From Deltaproteobacteria bacterium (lineage in GTDB: Bacteria > Bdellovibrionota_C > UBA2361 > SZUA-149 > JADZAE01): DNA of 36,333 nt. The notes under the pieces were generated by a model. That model worked only from the letters and a program-made list of their open reading frames with translations, searched no databases and was not told the origin of the DNA. The position numbers and the translations under genes are program-made. The stretch covers positions 1 to 36,333 of the forward strand of contig JADZAE010000064.1 in NCBI GenBank assembly GCA_020852715.1. The letters are read 5' to 3'. This document shows positions 32,392-36,333 of this stretch, piece after piece (within the stretch, counting starts at the first letter, position 1; each line of letters begins with the position of its first letter).

Positions 32392-34170
32392 CTAGATTGA
32401 GCGACGGACAGTTTTGGGATTGGCTTTTTTGTTTATACGCAATAGATACAGGCGATCTTTGCCATTGGCGGCATTGGTTTTACTAGAAACAACAATTGCC
32501 GCGTTTTTTAATTCACTTGCGGCATCATCCAAATCACCCTCGGCTACTAAAATAAAACATTCCTGATTGGGGAGATCTGACGGTTGCCCATAATAATGCA
32601 CCTTTCTGCCTAAATAATAAGTTACAGCATAAAAGTTCTTTTTAAATTCAAAAATGTCTTGATCCTCATCAACTACCTGTATGACTTCCTGAACAAATCC
32701 TTTCGGAGAGTTGATGGCAAAAATCGGCGGAAGCACGGCCGTGTTAACAAACAGCAGCAAAATGAGAAAAGAATAGGCTAAAGCCCGGGCAGCGGCAGAA
32801 AACCGATTAAGCAACGTATGTGACATCGCTATGCCCATACCGATGGTAGCAAAAAATAGTAATAACCACGGCCAATAAGTTAGCTGCATATAAAAGATGA
32901 CGCTGGCTATCTGCATCTGATCAGCGATTTTTAATTGCGCGAGAAGCGGGATGAGGGGACGGGAAAAACAAATAAAGCCAAGCATACAGACCAGCAACCA
33001 AAAGAAAAATAGAAATAAGCTTTGAAACGTCACGGTTATTTTTTTAAGTCGCTGAACGGCTTGCCAGGAAACCATTGAGCTTCCAATATTCGATAGGGCA
33101 TAAGCAGTAACCAAGGAAAGCGGCAAATAAGCCGGTAACAAATAGACCTCGCGTTTACTGCGACTGAGCGTAACTACAACCAAAAAAGTTAAAATCCAGC
33201 CGAGACAGAACAAAATGAACTGAAAATGTTCGTCTTTAAGCTGCTTTCGGTATTGCCACAGCCAAACAATCAATATTGGTAAGAAAAACGTCCAAGGCAT
33301 GTAGCCCAGTAAAAGTTGTAACAATCCCGTATAAAAGTGCCCACGATGTCCGACATCAGGAGCATCAATATCAACGATGCGCGAAACATTTTCTTTTAAA
33401 AGCTGCACTGCAATAAAATCGAAGCCGCCAATTTTATAGGCCAGATAATACCAAATGCCCGCGATAAAGATGCTGCCTAAAACAGCAGCGATGATCTGGC
33501 GATAAGGCAGCGTTCGTAGGAGCGCCCAGAGATGCGGCCAATACAATATCAGAAGGTAAACTCCCGCGATAATCCAGGGCAGTAGTAACCCGGCCGGCCC
33601 TTTACTTAAAATTGCTCCGGCAGTGAATAGTCCAAGGAACGCATACCCTAGCCGCGGAGCGGGAAATTTACGATAGAAAGCTTTGGCACAAAAAAAAGCG
33701 CAGAGCGTAGCAGCTGTTAGCCAGAAGTTAAAACAGGCATCCACCCGAGCATGGGTAGTGTTTCTAAACCATTCCAGCGAAGTTGCCGCAATTAGCACGC
33801 CCAGAAAGCTTATATTGCTTCCATAGAAAAGGGCAGCGACAAAAAAGAAAGAGGCCAGTGTTAGAGCAGAACAAAGCGGAGAGGGTAGGCGGATGGCAAA
33901 CTCGCTTAAATCATTCATTGCCGTAGCGGTTAGGGCTCCCAACCAGTGAAACATTGGGGGCTTCGATGGAATAGTAGTTTCACCGCGTAGCGGTAGAATG
34001 AAATTATTTTGATTAAACATGCCTTGGACAACTAGGGCCTCTCTTCCTTCGCCACGCGTGTAAAATGGGCGGTGCGCTAAGGGCAAAGCGTAGAATAGCA
34101 AAGAAAAGATAAAAATAAGCAACGCGTAGAGGTATATTCGTTCTTTGCTTTCTTTGGGATCACTCGGCAT
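32392..34170 (-). CDS. ArnT/PMT-like membrane glycosyltransferase (GT-C fold)
   Basis: This 592-residue polytopic protein has about 11-12 hydrophobic segments. The first periplasmic loop carries FYTRGEGREALVVQGMF, matching the acidic DE/GE-R-A signature of ArnT/Dol-P-Man transferases, followed by IPSKPPMFHWLGAL. Other landmarks are LSKGPAGLLLPW, GHFYTGLLQLLLGYMPW and SRSKREVYLLPAYLPL. A soluble C-terminal domain (KNFYAVTYYLGRKVHYYG) closes the protein. Such enzymes move sugars from polyprenyl phosphates to lipid A or other envelope acceptors. The phosphatase gene ends 10 bases upstream, so both are probably one operon. Confidence 0.88.
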   Translation of the reverse strand: MPSDPKESKERIYLYALLIFIFSLLFYALPLAHRPFYTRGEGREALVVQGMFNQNNFILPLRGETTIPSKPPMFHWLGALTATAMNDLSEFAIRLPSPLCSALTLASFFFVAALFYGSNISFLGVLIAATSLEWFRNTTHARVDACFNFWLTAATLCAFFCAKAFYRKFPAPRLGYAFLGLFTAGAILSKGPAGLLLPWIIAGVYLLILYWPHLWALLRTLPYRQIIAAVLGSIFIAGIWYYLAYKIGGFDFIAVQLLKENVSRIVDIDAPDVGHRGHFYTGLLQLLLGYMPWTFFLPILIVWLWQYRKQLKDEHFQFILFCLGWILTFLVVVTLSRSKREVYLLPAYLPLSLVTAYALSNIGSSMVSWQAVQRLKKITVTFQSLFLFFFWLLVCMLGFICFSRPLIPLLAQLKIADQMQIASVIFYMQLTYWPWLLLFFATIGMGIAMSHTLLNRFSAAARALAYSFLILLLFVNTAVLPPIFAINSPKGFVQEVIQVVDEDQDIFEFKKNFYAVTYYLGRKVHYYGQPSDLPNQECFILVAEGDLDDAASELKNAAIVVSSKTNAANGKDRLYLLRINKKANPKTVRRSI

Positions 34171-34180
34171 GGAAATAGTT

Positions 34181-34831
34181 TTATTTAAGATTGCTATTGA
34201 CCCAGTCTTTTATATCGATCTGAGTCTTCTCATAGTCCTTTTGATATTGCCAGAGCAAATTATCAATGGTCGGATAACCTTGGAACTTGGATTTAAGCCA
34301 TCTTTCTGCGTAAAAGAAGCCATAACGAGGGGATAATTGTTTAGCCGCCTCTTGCGGAGGGCTGTTCGCCTTATAAATTAACCACAGAGCACTGGCCACT
34401 CCGCTGCGGTGCGTGCCACTGGAGCAGTGAATCAAGATTGGCTCGGGAGCGGAATCATAGACAGCTAATAAATCTAAAATGGTTTGCTTAGGCGGTATCT
34501 TGCTTCCTAAGACGGGAATGTGAAAATACTGAGCCCCACTGGATTTAATAGTTGACTGTTCACTTATTCCATTATCGTCCGGTTCATCTCGACCAAAGCG
34601 TAAATCAATCACAGATTTTATTTGCTGGGTTTTAATCAGTTCCGCCAAGTCGGAATTAGACATCTCAGAAGATCGATACAGGCGTCCTTGGGATACGGCA
34701 GTAAAATTATGTTTATTTACGAGCTGCGCCAGAAAGCTTGTGCCTTCAGTGGTTTCGTCTAGTAATTGGGTAACGACAACAGCGGCGAGGAGCAAAAATA
34801 GCCCAAGCAAAATTTTCAAAAATATCTTCAT
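34181..34831 (-). CDS. Membrane-anchored dual-specificity/tyrosine-type phosphatase
   Basis: This protein of about 216 residues has one N-terminal transmembrane helix (MKIFLKILLGLFLLLAAVVV) and a Cys-based phosphatase domain. The general-acid region is IDLRFGRDEPDD, and the signature loop HCSSGTHRSG supplies the nucleophilic Cys and Arg (HCx5R). I chose ATG 34831 because the membrane anchor then starts the protein and 88 bases remain for a divergent promoter. An in-frame ATG at 34912 would add 27 polar residues and leave 7 bases before corA. With the glycosyltransferase directly downstream, a polyprenyl- or sugar-phosphate substrate is as plausible as phosphoprotein. Neither start has a clear ribosome site. 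Confidence 0.85.
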   Translation of the reverse strand: MKIFLKILLGLFLLLAAVVVTQLLDETTEGTSFLAQLVNKHNFTAVSQGRLYRSSEMSNSDLAELIKTQQIKSVIDLRFGRDEPDDNGISEQSTIKSSGAQYFHIPVLGSKIPPKQTILDLLAVYDSAPEPILIHCSSGTHRSGVASALWLIYKANSPPQEAAKQLSPRYGFFYAERWLKSKFQGYPTIDNLLWQYQKDYEKTQIDIKDWVNSNLK

Positions 34832-34847
34832 TGTATCGATTAAAACA

Positions 34848-34876
34848 TTGTCAAAGTTGCGATCCTTTCCATATAA
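34848..34876 (+). promoter_or_regulatory. Probable sigma-70-type promoter for corA
   Basis: TTGTCA (34848-34853) and ATATAA (34871-34876) are 17 bases apart, close to the TTGACA/TATAAT consensus. Transcription would begin near 34883, giving a leader of about 37 bases before the corA ATG. This placement also argues against the long start of the divergent phosphatase gene. Confidence 0.5.
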
Positions 34877-34919
34877 GAGAATGTCAGCATAAGCAAGGTA
34901 GCTAACACTCATAGTTTAT

Positions 34920-35963
34920 ATGTTTAAGAAAAGAAAACCGCCACAAGGTGCAACCCCGGGAGAGTTGGCGTCAGTCGAGCGCTTTCCCGAGCCTAAAATT
35001 CATGTCATCGAATATTGCGCAGAAAAATTATCCGAATATGATGTGCATGATTTAGCCGACCTTTCGCAGCCGGTGAGCAATAGCAATGTGCGCTGGATCG
35101 ATATCCAGGGTTTAGGCAATCAAGAAATATTAAAACAGGTCGGGCATATTTTTAATTTACATCCGCTAACTTTAGCCGATATTGTCAATGTGCCTTCGCA
35201 AGCCAAAGTCGAACCTTATGACGATTATTTATTTATTATATTGCCGATGATTGATGTGGCTAAGTCGCCAAACCTTAGCATTGAGCAAATTAGCTTAATT
35301 TTAGGCAAAGGTTTTGTCCTGACTTTTCAAGAAAACTACGGTGACGTGCTTGATCCAATCAGAAAAAGATTACGCGAGAATATTGGAGCAATTCGCAAAT
35401 CCGGATCTGATTATTTAACGTACGCGCTTATTGATGCTATCGTCGATGCTTATTATCCACCCCTGGAGATGCTTGGTGATTGTCTGGAGGATGTTGAAGA
35501 TAGATTATTTGAAAGTACACAATTCCAGCTTAAAGATGTTTATGTCGTCAAGCGCGAGCTCTATAACTTTCGCCGAGCGCTATGGCCTTTAAGAGAAGTG
35601 CTCTATTCGCTGACTTATCATCAAGGAACTCATTTTAAAAAAACGCTTCAACCTTTCTGGCGGGATGTTCACGATCACTGTTTTCAAGTATTAGATGTCA
35701 TTGAGACCTATCGCGAGTTGGCTGCTGGGCTTACAGATCTTTATTTATCTGTGCAGAGCAATCGCTTAAATGACGTGATGAAGGTGCTGACCGTGATTTC
35801 GACTATTTTTATTCCATTAACTTTCTTGACTAGCGTTTATGGAATGAATTTTCAGTATATGCCCGAACTTGCTTGGCCTTATAGTTATCCTATTTTGTGG
35901 GGCATATTAATCACGCTTGGTGTGGGAATGGTGCTGGCGTTTAAGCGCCGCTCCTGGCTATAG
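34920..35963 (+). CDS. corA: CorA-family magnesium/cobalt transporter
   Basis: This 347-residue inner-membrane channel has a large cytosolic N-terminal domain (VRWIDIQGLGN, HPLTLADIVNVPSQAKVEPY, LILGKGFVLTFQE), a long stalk helix and two C-terminal transmembrane segments. The signature YGMNFQYMPEL after the first of these is the GMN selectivity motif. The protein ends with the basic FKRRSWL, as usual. The ATG at 34920 lacks a Shine-Dalgarno sequence. It runs divergently from the phosphatase. MITE copy E starts 29 bases after the stop. Confidence 0.96.
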   Translation: MFKKRKPPQGATPGELASVERFPEPKIHVIEYCAEKLSEYDVHDLADLSQPVSNSNVRWIDIQGLGNQEILKQVGHIFNLHPLTLADIVNVPSQAKVEPYDDYLFIILPMIDVAKSPNLSIEQISLILGKGFVLTFQENYGDVLDPIRKRLRENIGAIRKSGSDYLTYALIDAIVDAYYPPLEMLGDCLEDVEDRLFESTQFQLKDVYVVKRELYNFRRALWPLREVLYSLTYHQGTHFKKTLQPFWRDVHDHCFQVLDVIETYRELAAGLTDLYLSVQSNRLNDVMKVLTVISTIFIPLTFLTSVYGMNFQYMPELAWPYSYPILWGILITLGVGMVLAFKRRSWL

Positions 35964-35992
35964 GAGGCTTCTTCATTTAGAGGGACACCGTG

Positions 35993-36230
35993 CTGAGTCT
36001 TATACATAAGTTGCTCACTAAGGATGTCGTGTTTTGATTTTGGTACAAAATGGCTAGACGCAGCAAAAGTCATGTCCCCCATGGAGCGCGACCCATGTTG
36101 CGAAGCGACTGGGTCGCTTGAGGATCGCGTGAACCAGCATTTCTCGGCATTAGCCGCCACTTTTAAGGGTATTGGGAAACCGACACGCCGGCGACCCAGT
36201 TGTTCGCTGACGCTCACAACATGGGTCAAT
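35993..36230 (+). mobile_element. Tn5-end-like MITE, copy E (right end missing)
   Basis: The left end is CTGAGTCTTATACATAAGT (35993-36011). Two hairpins with the family's GACCCA/TGGGTC stem follow: one at about 36085-36118, and one in a roughly 40-base segment (36187-36228) nearly identical to 1011-1052 of copy A. The conserved GCCGAGAG core and the right terminal repeat are absent up to the window end, so it is rearranged or truncated. The rest to 36333 shows only a small hairpin (CACT/AGTG near 36270-36285). Confidence 0.75.
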
Positions 36231-36333
36231 AGAATGGACCCGCCTTCTTTTTTACGGCTTTTTTGAAGCACTGAAAAAGTGTTTCATGAGCCAAATATGA
36301 ATAACGGACTATTATGTCCAAGCATAATTAGAA

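Noticed and set aside
35885..36271. Minus-strand open frame over the corA end and MITE copy E
   Set aside because: It is antisense to corA and then runs through repeat hairpins. The translation matches only the equally spurious frame in copy A.
1..36333. tRNA genes, rRNA, CRISPR arrays, known riboswitches
   Set aside because: I found no T-arm consensus, regularly spaced direct repeats or recognisable riboswitch cores by reading. A covariance search would be needed to exclude weak cases.

Overview
The window comes from a Gram-negative-type bacterium with a moderately AT-rich genome. Lipobox signal peptides, a GspC-like inner-membrane protein and a Flp-like pilin support the Gram-negative reading. 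A deltaproteobacterial or related lineage would fit the MglA-like GTPase, Flp-type pilin and DUF6178-like protein, but I cannot place it firmly. Most genes are housekeeping: base-excision repair (mutM), isoprenoid synthesis (ispH of the long cyanobacterial/plant type), a purL-like gene, two phosphoglucomutases, proline synthesis (proB-proA), ferredoxin plus rubrerythrin, an MFS transporter plus MscS channel, release factor 3, an ArnT-like glycosyltransferase plus phosphatase, and corA.

Layout. 1-1750: end of an IS3-family transposase, a Flp-like pilin, a trypsin-like protease remnant cut by a repeat, and a degenerate MglA-like GTPase. 1845-3837: mutM, then over 1 kb of mostly non-coding DNA with a multi-branched inverted-repeat structure at 2912-3242. 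3838-7815: ispH, a divergent purL-like gene and a tiny membrane protein with a poly-Glu tail. 7867-13836: a receiver-domain/phosphoglucomutase fusion, a second phosphoglucomutase, a decayed photolyase and a repeat. 14014-18633: a lipoprotein glycosidase, a small hypothetical protein, a DUF6178-like protein, a lipoprotein and a decayed PhoB/PhoR pair. 18642-22485: proBA, a repeat, ferredoxin, rubrerythrin. 22509-27440: MFS, MscS, Yip1-like protein, repeat. 27616-31715: GspC-like gene, decayed hybrid histidine kinase, prfC. 31897 to the end: GAF-like protein, glycosyltransferase, phosphatase, corA, repeat.

Two themes stand out. First, a family of short non-autonomous elements (five recognisable copies) ends in a 19-bp terminal repeat, CTGAGTCTTATACACAAGT, that differs from the Tn5/IS50 outside end by one base as I recall that sequence. 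Every copy lies directly behind a gene's 3' end, and one supplies the stop codon of proA. A second inverted-repeat family with AT-rich arms occurs three times, also at gene ends. Second, environmental-response genes are decaying together: photolyase, PhoB/PhoR, a PAS hybrid kinase and a secreted protease are all broken, and every nonsense codon I could place can be explained by a single C-to-T change. The candidates for new biology are the structured element at 2912-3242, the receiver-phosphoglucomutase fusion, the PurL homologue lacking canonical first-half active-site residues, and the Tn5-end-like repeat family.
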